Shown here: positions 9,483 through 19,665 of the stretch, piece by piece
How the letters are laid out: each line of letters starts with the position of its first letter
How positions within the stretch are numbered: position 1 is the first letter of the stretch
Assembly (NCBI GenBank): GCA_036365455.1
Contig: JAWQUS010000003.1
Coordinates: 1,446,001-1,510,000 of the forward strand
Direction: 5' to 3'
Length of the DNA: 64,000 bases
From: Macrosoma leucophasiata
Lineage: Eukaryota > Arthropoda > Insecta > Lepidoptera > Hedylidae
Position numbers and translations under genes: made by a program
The notes under the pieces: generated by a model
What the model was told of the DNA's origin: nothing
Database searches by the model: none
What the model saw: only the letters and a program-made list of their open reading frames with translations

Positions 9483-10069
9483 AACAGTGTTGTGCGTCAT
9501 TAGAAGAAAATATGCCGCAATCGCCACGTTTGACAGCCCGGTTGGCGATCGCGGTGTTGTCATAATTATCTAGTAAATGGCGAGCCTATTGATATTGCTA
9601 GGAATTTCCAAATTCCAAAGGTTGGCCCTGACAATCTGCCGAAATGTGCCTAATACAACACTTGCCCCCTAATCCAGTAATGGTGCTACTACAAGACAGC
9701 CAACTACCGTCAGTTCTGACAGTTATAAGTTCCAAATAGGGTTGTCAGGCGTCCGGATAAAGGCGGACATAGTTAGGCCTTTTCATTGACCTGGCAACCC
9801 TGGTTTCAAAAAATGTTTACTTATTAGAATTTATGTTAAAAATAACTTTATTTTTTTACTTTTCAGGTAAAACGTCCGAAAGGTGGCTTGGTTCATAGGC
9901 GATCGAATGATATCCTATCATCACAGTCATTTTGTAAATACAAATAATTATTATACTATATACTATATCCATTTAACATCATTATTTCTATTTCCAATGA
10001 TACTCCCAATAGGGCCATATAGCACACTCAATATTATTGTTTACGTCAGCTGCAACAATATTATTATCA
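9483..10069. other. Downstream flank of WDTC1, little recognised
   Basis: Contains a 64-base pseudo-palindrome at 9737-9800 with ends AGGGTTGTCAGG and CCTGGCAACCCT. No clear poly(A) signal directly after the minisatellite; AATAAA motifs appear only from about 10300, within a retroposon. Confidence 0.35.
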
Positions 10070-10429
10070 TAAGTTGTGATGTCTTTTTTTATTAATGGCA
10101 TCGCTATTGCGCATAATGCCAGTGTCAAGTAAAGCGATATTTCGTATTCATAATAAGCAGCAAAGTCAGAGTCAGTCAGTCAGAGTCGCTGTCAGTAACT
10201 CAATTAAAGCGATGGCTACTTTACCAATTTTACAATGAAGTTTTGCAACCTGAAAGGCCGTGTTTTCGCACTGTTATTCTGTTTCGCTATACACGGGCAT
10301 TGTAATAAACCTATATCAAACAAAACGCCACCAACTTTATTTAATATAACTCAAAAATACACCAAGAAAATGAAATAAAATAAGAACACGCCTCCATCAA
10401 GGTTCCCAGCCAACTTTAAGTTGTGATGT
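10070..10429 (-). mobile_element. SINE-like family B, copy 1, with 13-bp TSD
   Basis: Element 10083-10416 in minus orientation (poly-T at its left). Perfect duplication TAAGTTGTGATGT at 10070-10082 and 10417-10429. Its 5' end reads TTGGCTGGGAACC (diverged from TTTTGGCGGGAACC). No tRNA or 5S similarity found. Confidence 0.88.
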
Positions 10430-10990
10430 TATTGAAGTGGTAAGCAAATTTCCAATTCACATCGTTGAATTTGTAGTGAGCTTAGTTAAAGAATATAGAT
10501 CTGACATCCGCCGTCACCCGTATATGACAGAAATAGTGCATTTAATTTTGTGATTTTATCGTTATTTCAAGTATTTTGTATCAACATTTTCTTTCTTTGT
10601 TTAAAACTGAAATAAAGGACTGCGAGAGGTTGTATTTTAGTTCACTGCAGCTTTTACGACCAATAGCACAACACTACCAGAGAATATGTAATAATACTAC
10701 GTATAGAATGGACACTTCGACGTCCCGCCTGATTTCCCCTCTTGCAGCCCGCACCTCCCCTTGGGTGCCGGCAGCCTCATGCACTGAGGTTGCGAGCGGG
10801 CAACTGTGTGTGTGCGCGTGTAAAAACACGTCCTGATTGATGTCTGTGTAGTAGGTAACCAGAATAAGCGTTTCTATGAAATTTAAGCCGAGTGTCCACG
10901 GTGTTACTATACCAACATTACCAACGATACGAAGTTTGTGGCTAACAACCAGACACAACAAATGTACAGTATCCAACAAGAAAAAATGCA
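10430..10990. other. Unassigned DNA
   Basis: A GC-richer patch at 10720-10830 has an acceptor-like CCCCTCTTGCAG and a short open frame to TGA (10836), but the peptide does not resemble the WDTC1 C-terminus. Nothing else seen. Confidence 0.3.
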
Positions 10991-11225
10991 CATCGACCTC
11001 AGAGACTTCGGCTTAATTCGGGTCCGCAGAGCGTTGTCTTTTTCGCACCTTACCAATATGACGTTTGTCCACCATTTTGATCAAGTTTTGACTAATACCG
11101 GACTATCAATGCTCACGCAGGCAGTGTGCAGCAGAGATAACGCTCTACGAAGTCGAAACTAGCCGATTGTCACATTCAAAGGCTCAATGTGCAATATTTC
11201 TTGATGATCACTGTAACTTGGGTTT
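10990..11225 (+). repeat. Dispersed repeat K, copy 1
   Basis: Shares ...CGCAGAGCGTTGTCT...GAGATAACGCTCTACGAAG...AACTAGCCGATTGTC with 13793-14005 (+) and, in part, 28990-29100 (-). The AGAGCGTTATCTCT motif occurs in inverted orientation inside each copy, suggesting a MITE. Confidence 0.6.
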
Positions 11226-11973
11226 ATGCTGGGTATTGAGTGTGCTGTGATGACCCTTAAATCTCCTCCACACTATTTCCTTTTCAAACGTTATTATCTG
11301 CTCCATAGAGACATGGAAAATACACTATTCAGTATATTAAAGTGAAAAGAGGTGAAACTAGACAGAAATCTAACGATAACAACAAAAAGAACTGTCTGAG
11401 GTGTCACATGCGGGACAGCCGATTGGAACGGAGTTCCTCAACTTCTAATTAATCACTTTCACAATCGATTGTTTATTTTTTAAAATATAAAAAATAACAA
11501 ATACTACATACACACGAACACGACAAAACAATGTACGCATACACAGCAGACGCGCGCGACGCGTGGCTTGTCACTGTCGAGACAGAGAGAGAGAACACGA
11601 ATAAGTCGAATCCTATACTCGGCCTGCCCCCTCTCCGAGCGCTACGCACTATAGCAAAAGTGTCGTGAGGATTTTTCGTGACGCTCGCCTAGCCCCCTAA
11701 AATTTAGAAAAATATGTGTAGTATGATTACGGACTATAATTTTACGCGATAACATAAGAAAATGCGTCACAAGCCAAACGCTAAGGCAGTTCGTGCCTCT
11801 CTGTCGTTTGATCCGCGCGCTCGCTTGCATAGTGTGTAGCCAGCGCTCATCGATTTATAAGACATAATCACGTCAAAAATTACACTCTTTAATGAGTGCA
11901 GCTATTGTGTGAAAGTTTGGCTGGATGTGTACTCAATCACGATCAAACCGTAAAGTGGTTTTAAATGATTAAA
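11226..11973. other. Unassigned DNA
   Basis: GCGTGGCTTGTCAC (11561) recurs roughly inverted at 11764 (GCGTCACAAGCCAAACGC), possibly an old element. The stretch CGCTCATCGATTTATAAGAC at 11845 recurs as ATTCATCGATTTATAAGACG at about 42906. Confidence 0.35.
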
Positions 11974-12157
11974 TAATAGGTTGGGGAAAAAGTCTTTTCG
12001 CATTATAGTATGTATGAACTTGTAATAAAATCTCTTTGGCTGTAGTATTTGTATCTGGCTGGTTTTGGTATCATTGAAAGTTAAAATTTTAAAGAACATA
12101 ATTCCAAATTCAAATTAGGCAAATGTGTGATTTTCATTTGTTTTTCTTACTGTCAAG

Positions 12158-12950
12158 ATGAGTGAATCTAATGAAGAAATTCGATACATTTTAAAATTTT
12201 ACTACAAAAAAGGGAAAAGAGCAAGCCGCGAAAAAAATTTGCGATGTTTATGGACCTAGTGCAGTGTCTGTGAGAGTAGCACAAATTTGGTTTAAGCGTT
12301 TTCAATCCGGAAATTTTAATGTCAAAGATGCACCTCGCTCTGGTCGCCCTATTACGGATAAAATGGATGCCATTTTTGAAAAAGTGGAGCAAGATCGATA
12401 TATCCGTAGTTACGACATAGCTGAAGAACTGAGAATTGATCACAAAACAGTTTTGGCGCATTTGAAAAAAGCTGGGTACAAAAAAAAGCTCGATATTTGG
12501 GTACCTCACGAGCTCACTGAAAGAAACTTAATGAACCGTGTACTCATTTGTGATTCTTTATTACGACGTAATGAAACCGAATCATTTTTGAAGAAGCTGA
12601 TAACTGGTGATGAAAAGTGGATCACGTATGACAAGAACGTGCGTAAACTCAGCTCAAATTAAGAGAGTTTGGCTGGGAGGTGTTAATGCATCCGCCGTGT
12701 AGCCCTGACCTTGCACCTTCAGATTTCCACCTGTTTCGGTCTCTTCAGAATTCTTTATGCAATGCAAGTGGATTTGGCAGTCCTCTCTTGATGTTAACCT
12801 ATAACATCAAGAGAGGACTGCCAAATCCACTTGTCGCGGTATTTTGATGAGAAGTCCCAAAATTTTTATAGCAATGGGATCATGTCCCTACCTACAAGAT
12901 GGCAAAAGGTTATCGAACAAAATGGTTCATACATACTTTAGTTAAATTTA
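12158..12950 (+). pseudogene. mariner transposase pseudogene
   Basis: Tc1/mariner DDD transposase; cuts and pastes the element at TA. Seen: start ATG at 12158 (MSESNEEIRYILKFYYKKGK), an early frameshift, then an open stretch 12264-12662 with the helix-turn-helix (VRVAQIWFKRFQSGNF, DHKTVLAHLKKAGY) and the first catalytic Asp in TGDEKW. A deletion after NVRK (about 12648) removes the second Asp (HHD) region. The frame resumes with REFGWEVLMHPP-like sequence and PSD at about 12720, where the third Asp remains. Comparison with the minus-strand copy gives DD34D spacing, so it belongs to mariner proper. Inactive. Confidence 0.85.
12765..12833. repeat. 32-bp perfect hairpin inside mariner
   Basis: Arms 12765-12796 and 12802-12833 are exact inverses with a 5-base loop (ACCTA). 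The other mariner copy carries this sequence once, so the second arm is an inverted copy of the first. Confidence 0.92.
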
Positions 12951-13054
12951 AATAAACTATATTAAAAATGTTTTGAATTATCTTAAAAAATGCGAAGAAA
13001 CTTTTTCCCTAACCTTATAAATAAAACCCTACTTAACATAGGTGATAGATATTT

Positions 13055-13480
13055 TTCTCCTTTTTCACCCCTTTACGCGGGGAAACCGTCATGGTCACAC
13101 GCCGTTTAGGGAAAAAAACGCCGGGTGGTGTGAGACTGGTACTCATTAAAACCACGCGGTGTTCCGACTTGTCCCCCTTCAGTGGCAGGGTAACGGGAAC
13201 GCTTACTCACACATTCGCGATCCCGCCAGCGGTTGCTCGTCACCGAGTCCTCCATAGGTTGAGCTCTTTGGCTCCAACCAACACTAGTGGCGTGCCGAAC
13301 ACGTGAACACCACCCAGCTTGGGACCTTTCTTCATTCGGGCGACGGACACTCCTTTTTTACCCAATGGCAACCGGTGTTCCCCATTATAGATTTTGATCA
13401 CCATTTTATCTTTGTTGACACTGGCGAGGTCAAGACCAACGATTGACATAAGAATGAAATCGTTCTTGTTCGGGATCTAG
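13055..13480 (-). mobile_element. Probable LINE 3' region
   Basis: The minus strand contains a 69-codon open frame (13240-13449) followed by CCCGGCG...CCCTAAACGGCGTG and TGACGGTTTCCCCGCG, a stretch I associate with lepidopteran LINE 3' ends. No diagnostic RT motif is present. Confidence 0.35.
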
Positions 13481-13490
13481 AGCGTCACAA

Positions 13491-13534
13491 ATGAACAAAC
13501 ATACATATATGAATGTATATGTATGTTTGTTCAT
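13491..13534. repeat. 19-bp perfect palindrome
   Basis: ATGAACAAACATACATATA (13491-13509) and its inverse (13516-13534) around a 6-base loop. Confidence 0.9.
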
Positions 13535-13792
13535 AACATGCATATGAACATTACCCCCACTATCCTCGGCGTTCTGCATTTCATTCGGGCATAATTTTAA
13601 ATGATTATTTTTAATTTTATATAATTTTAAAATTTTGTTCTTTTCGATAGGTCTCGGTCTAGATTCACCTTCTCTCGGGAAAGCACCTTATCTCGCGTCA
13701 CACTGTATACCATTAATGGTGTAGGGACTGAATATTAAAATATTGTTTCAATACTACAGTACCTAACTACTACAGTAAGAAATATCATCATC

Positions 13793-14005
13793 GACCTTAG
13801 GACTTCTGCTTATTTCGGGTATGCAGAGCGTTATCTCTTTCGCACCTTACGTGACGTTTGTCGACCATTTTGATCAATTTTTGACCAATACCGGACTCAT
13901 GTAGGCAGTGTGCAGCAGAGATAACGCTCTACGAAGATGAAACTAGCCGATTGTCTCTTTCGTAAGCTCGATGTGCAATATATCTTGCTGAGTACCGTAA
14001 TTCCC
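13793..14005 (+). repeat. Dispersed repeat K, copy 2
   Basis: Same family as 10990-11225, with the inverted pair AGAGCGTTATCTCT / AGAGATAACGCTCT. 14006-14436 holds nothing recognised apart from an A/T-rich stretch with an A9 run. Confidence 0.6.
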
Positions 14006-14436
14006 CCTCTAATAGAGTACTGGCTGCTACGCTAATTTGTTATTTTTGTATTCTGTTAATTCTGTGATTTTTGCGCCGTGTCACTTCGAAAGGTGGCGGG
14101 TAAAATTGTAAATAAGAACATTTTCATACTAAGACTCCAAATATAGGGTAGTATATCAGTGAGAGAGGGTTAGTAGAGGTAAGTAAGGGTGGATGGCCAA
14201 AAAAAAAATTAAACGTATTTAAAAACACATTTTTTATTCATGGTTGGGATTTGTTAAACAAACAAAACACAAACGGACAAACATAGAAAATTGAAATTAA
14301 TGGTGAAAAAGTGAAAACTGAGGCATATTGACATCTACTTAAGGCTTATATAGTCTTTATTTAGTAACTGGCCGCTGGACCACATTATGTGGTGGTAATA
14401 CATATTTATTTTATTGATTTTGTATACCATACCAGT

Positions 14437-14545
14437 AAGGGCCGTACATAGAATACGTTCGCATACAAGGGGGGGAGGGGTATCGCTGAGCGTGACAAAA
14501 TGTGACAGGAAGGACGGGGTTCCACGGCAACGTGACGTTCGCAGC
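14437..14545 (-). repeat. Dispersed repeat J, copy 1
   Basis: GAATACGTTCGCATACAAGG, a G-run, then GCTGAGCGTGACAAAATGTG; the inverse is at 28866-28965. The G-run next to a GGGCCGT end recalls MITE family I. Confidence 0.55.
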
Positions 14546-14582
14546 CAATTAAAATATTTTATTTCGTTTAATTACTAAATAA

Positions 14583-14650
14583 AACGTTAATCACGCCTGT
14601 AATCCCTGAAGGGGTAGGCAGACGTAAATGCATGCATTCATGCGTGAGGA
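14583..14650 (-). mobile_element. SINE family C, 3' end fragment
   Basis: TCACGCCTGTAATCCCTGAA, GGGGTAGGCAG and TGCATGCATTCATGC match the 3' end of family C. Confidence 0.6.
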
Positions 14651-15165
14651 CCTTTTTTTAGGGTTACATATTTTTAATTTTTACTTTGTTCGATGGGAAT
14701 AAATTCAATAAATTGTTGATTGAACCTGGCCAGGTGGAATAGTGAAGTTTCTAAATCCATGGAGCAGATTTCAAATGAATTAAGACAGCTGCTGATCATA
14801 GAGCAACTCGGCCCACTGGTCGCGGCTAGGGTTTTCTACCCGGGAATTTGACCTTTTTTGTACTCGGGTATTTTTTACTGCCAGACCCGGGTACTCGGGC
14901 TCCCACTTTGGTTCGGGAATACATCAAAATCCTCGGCAAATTACAAAATTACAAAGTAAGGTCTAAAAAATAATACTTATTAGCAAATGTGACACACAAT
15001 AAAAATAAATCTAAAGGCGTAGAGTTTTTTAGAAAAATCCAGTAACTATGAGGTTAGATTTGGTTACGTATTACGTTCTTGTTTACGTCGCTGTGTTTTG
15101 TTTTTGTTTCGTTGGAGTTTGATTAGAAAGTTTTATTATCATAGGTATTGAAATACGCTAATTTC

Positions 15166-16499
15166 TTTTTTTTTATGTCTGAAGGTCGACAGACAAGCAA
15201 ACGGGCCACCTGATGGAAATTGGTCACCGTCGCCCATGAACATTTGCAACACCAGGGGAGTTGCCAACGCGTAGCCAGCCCTGAAGGACTCTTTTGACGC
15301 CATTTTTGAAAAACCTTATGTTGTAGCAACTAGGGAACACCTCGGAGGGAAGTTCGTTCCACAATTTACACGTTCTGGGCAGGAACGAACGTGAAAACCG
15401 CACCGTTGAGCACTGCCAGGTGTCTAGTCGGTGTGGGTGGAACTTCTCTCTTCTGCGGGTAGTACGGTGTAGGAAAAGAGACGGTGGCACCATGTCAAAC
15501 AGTTCAGCAGAGCACTCACCATTGTAGAGAGGGTACAACACGCACAGACTCCCAATGTCTCTGCGCAGGCTCAGATGTTCGAGCCTGTCAGTAAGTCCTG
15601 GATCGTTAACAATACGAACGGCGCGTTTTTGTAGGGAGTCAAGTGGACCAAGCTGGTATTTGGGGGCTCCCGCCCACAAATGAGAGCAGTATTCCAGATG
15701 GGGCGGCACTTGGGCCTTATAAAGCTGTAGCAGCTGCCCCGATGTGAAATACTGCCTCGCTTTGTTAAGCACCCCCAACTTTTTGGATGCCAACTTGGTC
15801 TTACACTCAATGTGACTCCCGAATTGCACTGCGTTCGATATGTCAACGCCCAGGATACCGATACTCTTACCAACGGCGAGCGGAATGCCCTGGAACTGTG
15901 GTGCTACAATTAATATTTTTTTGCGGTGAACGCGCAGACTTGTGTCTTTGAAGGGTTAAACTGTACTAAATTAAGTCGACCCCAATCCGAGACCCGCTCC
16001 AGAGAGTGCTCGATTTCAGACACAAGTCTAGTCCACGGCATTTGCACGGCTAGTGTAGTGTGCATCTCCCGTACTATCATCGGCATAGCAATGAAAATTG
16101 GAGTTTTGCTCCAATATTTCATTAATATGCAGAAGAAAAAGCGTGGGAGATAGCACAGAGCCTTGCGGCACACCAGCGTCGATAGGTAGAATGTCTGAGC
16201 GCTGACAGTCAACTAAGACTTGTATATAAGGCTCAGACAGAAAGCTGGCTGTCCAGTTCCATAGCCTCTCGAGAAGACCGTAGGATGGAAGTTTCGCGAG
16301 GAGTGCCCTGTGCCAGACCCGGTCAAAGGCCTTAGCAATGTCCAGGCTTACAGCCAATGCCTCCCACTCTTTTCCGAGGCGTGGGATCAATGGTGCGTTA
16401 GATATACTAGAAGATCACCAGCAGATCTGCCATGACGAAATCCATATTGGCGGTCACTGATCAGCTGATGATTCTCTAGATACTCTATTATTTTCATAG
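15166..16499 (-). mobile_element. Jockey-type LINE, 5'-truncated, inside the hAT element
   Basis: Minus-strand insertion with an A9 tail (T-run 15166-15174) after ...TCGACCTTCAGACAT. It covers the middle of the RT to the 3' end of the element. No target duplication could be recognised. Confidence 0.88.
15224..16499 (-). pseudogene. LINE ORF2 reverse transcriptase, decayed
   Basis: Non-LTR retrotransposon polymerase. Seen in order on the minus strand: LISDRQYGFRHGRSAGDLL, the RT block LDIAKAFDRVWH, AGVPQGSVLSPTLF, then CYADDS with the catalytic Asp pair, LVQFNPSKTQVCAF, and a C-terminal region (PHLEYCSHLWAGAPKYQL ... SFLPRTCKLWNELPSEVFP) ending GVANVHGRR before a stop at 15224-15226. The frame shifts around 16028-16200 and 15830-15910, and an in-frame stop lies before the RT block, so it is dead. 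The ORF order and tail fit the Jockey group; clade placement rests on memory of family features. The 51085-51520 fragment belongs to the same family. Confidence 0.85.
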
Positions 16500-16659
16500 A
16501 AGTGTACAAAATGTGGGTTGTTATTGTTGACAATTTTAATATTGTTCAGTGAACGCTTAGTAATTGAATTAAATGTTATTAAAACAAAACGAAAGAAAAA
16601 AATGAATCTAGTTGACTTATAAAATTTTACTAAACGATGGTTTACTTTTCGTTGGCAAA

Positions 16660-17010
16660 ATGGATAGATCTGTGTCTGGAGTGTGGAAATATATTAAAAA
16701 AACACAGAATAAGGAATCAGTACAGTGTGCAATATACCCAAAATATTATCTCTTATATATGTTCTTCAACAAACGTTTCATTAAAACATTTAGATAAAGT
16801 ACCTACATAAAACAAAGATGGAAAAAACAGAACTTTACGTCCGAAAAAGAAGTGCCATTGACATCGTTTTCTCAACCTGAATCAGAACAAAGTTTAAGCC
16901 TAGTTCCAAAAAGACCACGGATATTTTTTTTCTACTTTCTACTAAAATTTCCGAATTTGTTGCACGCTTGGTTGCACAAGACGGTATTTCCACTCGAACT
17001 GTTTAACTGT
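16660..17010 (+). pseudogene. hAT transposase N-terminal remnant (BED finger)
   Basis: ATG at 16660; MDRSVSGVWKYIKKTQNKES then VQCAIYPK. In a BED finger the Trp/Tyr pair is followed by C-x2-C; here only the first Cys remains. After frame changes, STNVSLKHLDKV (His region) and ISEFVARLVAQDGISTRTV follow, matching the start of the hAT catalytic domain. The catalytic core and dimerisation region are absent. Confidence 0.7.
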
Positions 17011-17209
17011 GTGATTATATATATAAATATGTATATATATTACATAATTATAAGAAAATTGTATCTTTTTCTGTATTAATTGTAAATACCCGGGTAACCG
17101 GGTATATCCGGGTATATGCAAAAATAATACCCGATACCCGGGTATTAAAAAATCGGGTATGCGAAAACCCTAGTCGCGGCGGACCGGAGGGGAGTTGCCA
17201 TGTCGTTTA

Positions 17210-17518
17210 TTACCGATCATAGAGTAACGCGGCCCACAGGTCGCGGCGGACCGAACGGGAGTAGCCATAGCGTGTATTACCGATGCAAAACAGTCTGTCA
17301 TTTTTTGTGGGGGGAAATGCGTGCGACACACACGCACACTACAAAAATCGTCTATTACTACGAATCTCACACCTTGACTTTAACAAAATACAGAAACAAT
17401 TTCACGCACATATTTAAACATCTAGGCGACAGGTATAGGCCCATTTGGGCTTGTGATTTGACAGAGGGGAAAGCCTGCATATGGCTACTCCTCTCCGGTG
17501 TTGCTCTATGTTACCGAT
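17210..17518. mobile_element. Inner hAT-type MITE (family F copy 4) inside copy 3
   Basis: Element 17218-17510 (293 bp), ends CATAGAGTAACGC and GTTGCTCTATG, perfect duplication TTACCGAT at 17210-17217 and 17511-17518. The duplicated bases are themselves family F sequence, proving insertion into another copy. Confidence 0.92.
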
Positions 17519-17771
17519 GCAAAACAGTCTGTCAATTTTTTGCGGGGGGGAAATATGTGTGACACACACACTACAAAACTCGTCTATTACTACGAAACTC
17601 ACACCTTGACTTTAATAAAATACATAAACAATTTCACGCATACATTTAAATATGTGGGCGACAGGCATAGGACCATTTGGTCTTATACTATGACAGAGGG
17701 GAAAGCCTGCATATGGGTACTCCCCTCCGGTCCGCCACGGCCGGTGGCCCGTGTTGCTCTATGCTGCTGAT

Positions 17772-18165
17772 CTACTCCCAAGTACGTTCCTTTATGCAAT
17801 GGTGCCAAGTTTTTTTTTAATGGTGATAATTTTTATTGATAATAAAATAATTATATGACAATTGAGACTTGTAATTATATTTCAAAGCAATTACGATACT
17901 GTTTAATGCAATGAGAACTGTATTCGACACTTTCTTTATGAAATCAAAACAGGATATATTATCATTATTTCATAATTTCTTAATTTTTTTCACACGAAAA
18001 GATGTATAGCCGATTTTAAAGTTAAGTTTAGTAATAGGTATATTTAAAATAACTATTAAAGTTTTGAAAAAATATTGTCTTTATTTTATGCCCGGTCAAT
18101 CCGTCAGAATCAAGATGCAAGCCGGATATCCGAACTTGAACATAAAAAATATTTTTTTATTAAAA
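17772..18165. other. AT-rich DNA, nothing recognised
   Basis: Long A/T stretches; no ORF, repeat match or RNA signature seen. Confidence 0.4.
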
Positions 18166-18420
18166 TTAGCTGTCCCGGCAAACTTCGTATTGCCTCACAA
18201 TGAAATAATGTGTCAAAGGAGGTTTGATATATACGGACTATTTGTATGGGAAAATGGTGGTTTATACTATTTACCTTCAATTTCTTCATATTTTCTTACC
18301 TTTTAAACCTTCCCTGGACTTCCAAATATAATATCATTTAAAGCCAAAATTAGCCAAATCGGTCCAGCCGTTCTCGAGTTTTAGCGAGATTAACGAACAG
18401 CAATTGATTTTTATATATTT
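18166..18420 (-). mobile_element. Helitron-like element, family M copy 1
   Basis: Minus copy: TTAGCTGTCCCGGCAAACTT at the left is the inverse of the 3' end AAGTTTGCCGGGTCAGCTAG. Same ~240-bp family as 38985-39225 and 58386-58615. Confidence 0.7.
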
Positions 18421-18458
18421 AGATGTTTGGTGTGACTAACGTTTGCTCTTTAGTTTTT

Positions 18459-18735
18459 ACTGGTCCCAGAGTTCCAAGTGTAAGAGCTCAAGGGGCGTAG
18501 ACACCACCTCATTCCCTAATCTATCTGCCGCCAAATGGTAGTTAGTGGTGAGCACTATCGTGTTCCTGTTAGACGGTAATGTATGGCCCCGTTATAACTC
18601 ACAGATACATAACAACTCTCTCTCTCATTTTGATCTCTGGTTCTTGTGTAGATGTCTATAGGCTTCCATCATCACTTACCATCAATGTGAGCTGCATGCT
18701 TGTTTGCCACCTTCCTTACATTAAAAGAAAATAGT
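18459..18735 (+). mobile_element. SINE family A
   Basis: Near full length, from TTACTGGTCCCAGAG to GCCACCTTCCTTACATTAAAAG. Confidence 0.8.
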
Positions 18736-18872
18736 AAAATAGAGTATACATAATATATTTAAAATAAAAAAACATAAAACCATGTTTTCACTGCTGAAAA
18801 ATAGTTTCACAATCATAAATATTGAAAAAAAAATCGCTTACACTGACAGTCCCACACTAGGTATAAACCTGT

Positions 18873-19220
18873 GTCGTGGGCAGTGCCGGATTAGCCATAT
18901 AGCAGGAGTAGCAAATGCTACGGGCCCCGCGCCATTGGGGGCCCCATGCCTGTGCCCAAAAAAAACACAAATATGTAATACACCTTAGCTATTCTCAAAG
19001 GGAGCGTTGACCACTAATTATATAGGTACCTATATTATTATGTTGCAAGTTGGCAATACCACAATACTTACAGGGGGAATCCCCTAAATTTGTTTTCGAT
19101 TCCTTTTCGTAAATGTTGTTTTATTTACATCCTAAATTTCAGTAGGCAATGTAACTCTAGGGCCCCATGGTCACATTTGCTACGGGCCCCGCACCGGCTT
19201 TATCCGGCACTGGTCGTGGG
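18873..19220. mobile_element. hAT-type MITE with CAGTGCCGGAT ends
   Basis: Element 18881-19212 (332 bp): left CAGTGCCGGATTAGCC, right end inverse CAGTGCCGGATAAAGCC; both sides carry GCTACGGGCCCCGC further in. Perfect 8-bp duplication GTCGTGGG (18873-18880, 19213-19220). Confidence 0.9.
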
Positions 19221-19340
19221 TGCCGTTGTATACACAATTATCTGTAGGCCATACAAATATTTGTACCGGTGCGTGATTGGACCCGCGACCCTTGTAATCA
19301 AACGGTTGTCTCACACCGCTGGACTAACCGGGTCGTTATT
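19221..19340 (-). mobile_element. tRNA-like SINE fragment
   Basis: On the minus strand, GGTTAGTCCAGCGGTGTGAG (A-box-like) and GTCGCGGGTCCAATC (B-box-like) appear in tRNA order. It is the target of the preceding MITE, which split it from the 18835-18880 portion. A related piece is at 6995-7040. Confidence 0.45.
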
Positions 19341-19439
19341 TTAAGTTCAAAGTTTTTTGCAAGTTTGAATATCGTGTATTGCGATTTGTACAAAAAAAAG
19401 TACACGGCCTAATAATAAAAAAATAAAACTGCAAAGTTT

Positions 19440-19665
19440 ATTCTGTCGGTTGCCAACAGTGCTAGTAGCATTATTGGCAATAGATGTCGCTACTGCCGCC
19501 GTAAGGCAATGCAATAAAAATGTGAAGGAAGAATTTGAGAAATCAGGCATGGACTTCGGTAGCTCAGTTGGAAGAGCGGCTGGACTGGATGCCCAGTGGT
19601 GGCGAGACTCGAACTCGCGAAGTCAAATTTTTCTTTCCATTTTTCTATAAAAAATATATGAAACC
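19440..19665 (+). mobile_element. tRNA-like SINE family D with inverted T-arm
   Basis: GGACTTCGGTAGCTCAGTTG and GAAGAGCGGCTGGACT form the tRNA-like 5' half. The T-arm reads GCGAGACTCGAACTCGC, the inverse of the GCGAGTTCGAGTCTCGC found in other copies, while the rest keeps its orientation. 19666-20088 has the family D flank CACTAGCATGTGTTATTGCG at about 20008. Confidence 0.7.

Larger units (their letters stand above)
11976..13017 (+). mobile_element. mariner transposon, internally deleted copy
   Basis: TIRs begin ATAGGTTGGGGAAAAAGT and end ...TTTTTCCCTAACCTTA, with TA on both sides (11974-11975, 13018-13019). At 1042 bp it is about 250 bp shorter than the other copy (56732-58023). A 32-bp inverted duplication was added near its 3' end. 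Confidence 0.92.
14819..17180 (+). mobile_element. hAT transposon with 8-bp TSD
   Basis: Element 14827-17172 (2346 bp). Both ends begin TAGGGTTTTC (inward), followed by CCCGGGTA-type subterminal repeats; flanked by perfect GTCGCGGC (14819-14826, 17173-17180). It contains a decayed transposase (16660-17010) and an inserted LINE (15166-16499). Confidence 0.92.
14789..17771. mobile_element. Outer hAT-type MITE (family F copy 3), thrice interrupted
   Basis: Ends at 14797 (CATAGAGCAACTC) and 17763 (GTTGCTCTATG), flanked by the perfect 8-bp duplication CTGCTGAT (14789-14796, 17764-17771). Its own ~300 bases are split by a 2.35 kb hAT element (14827-17172) and by another family F copy (17218-17510). 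Confidence 0.9.

Noticed and set aside
8216..9565. Long open frames on both strands rich in HATRHTPH or VACGVWR repeats
   Set aside because: They are translations of the 7-base CCACACG repeat and duplicated cores; the true coding frame of the exon stops at 8424.
10747..10836. Candidate last exon after CCCCTCTTGCAG
   Set aside because: The joined peptide would not resemble the WDTC1 C-terminus and the gene already has a fitting stop.
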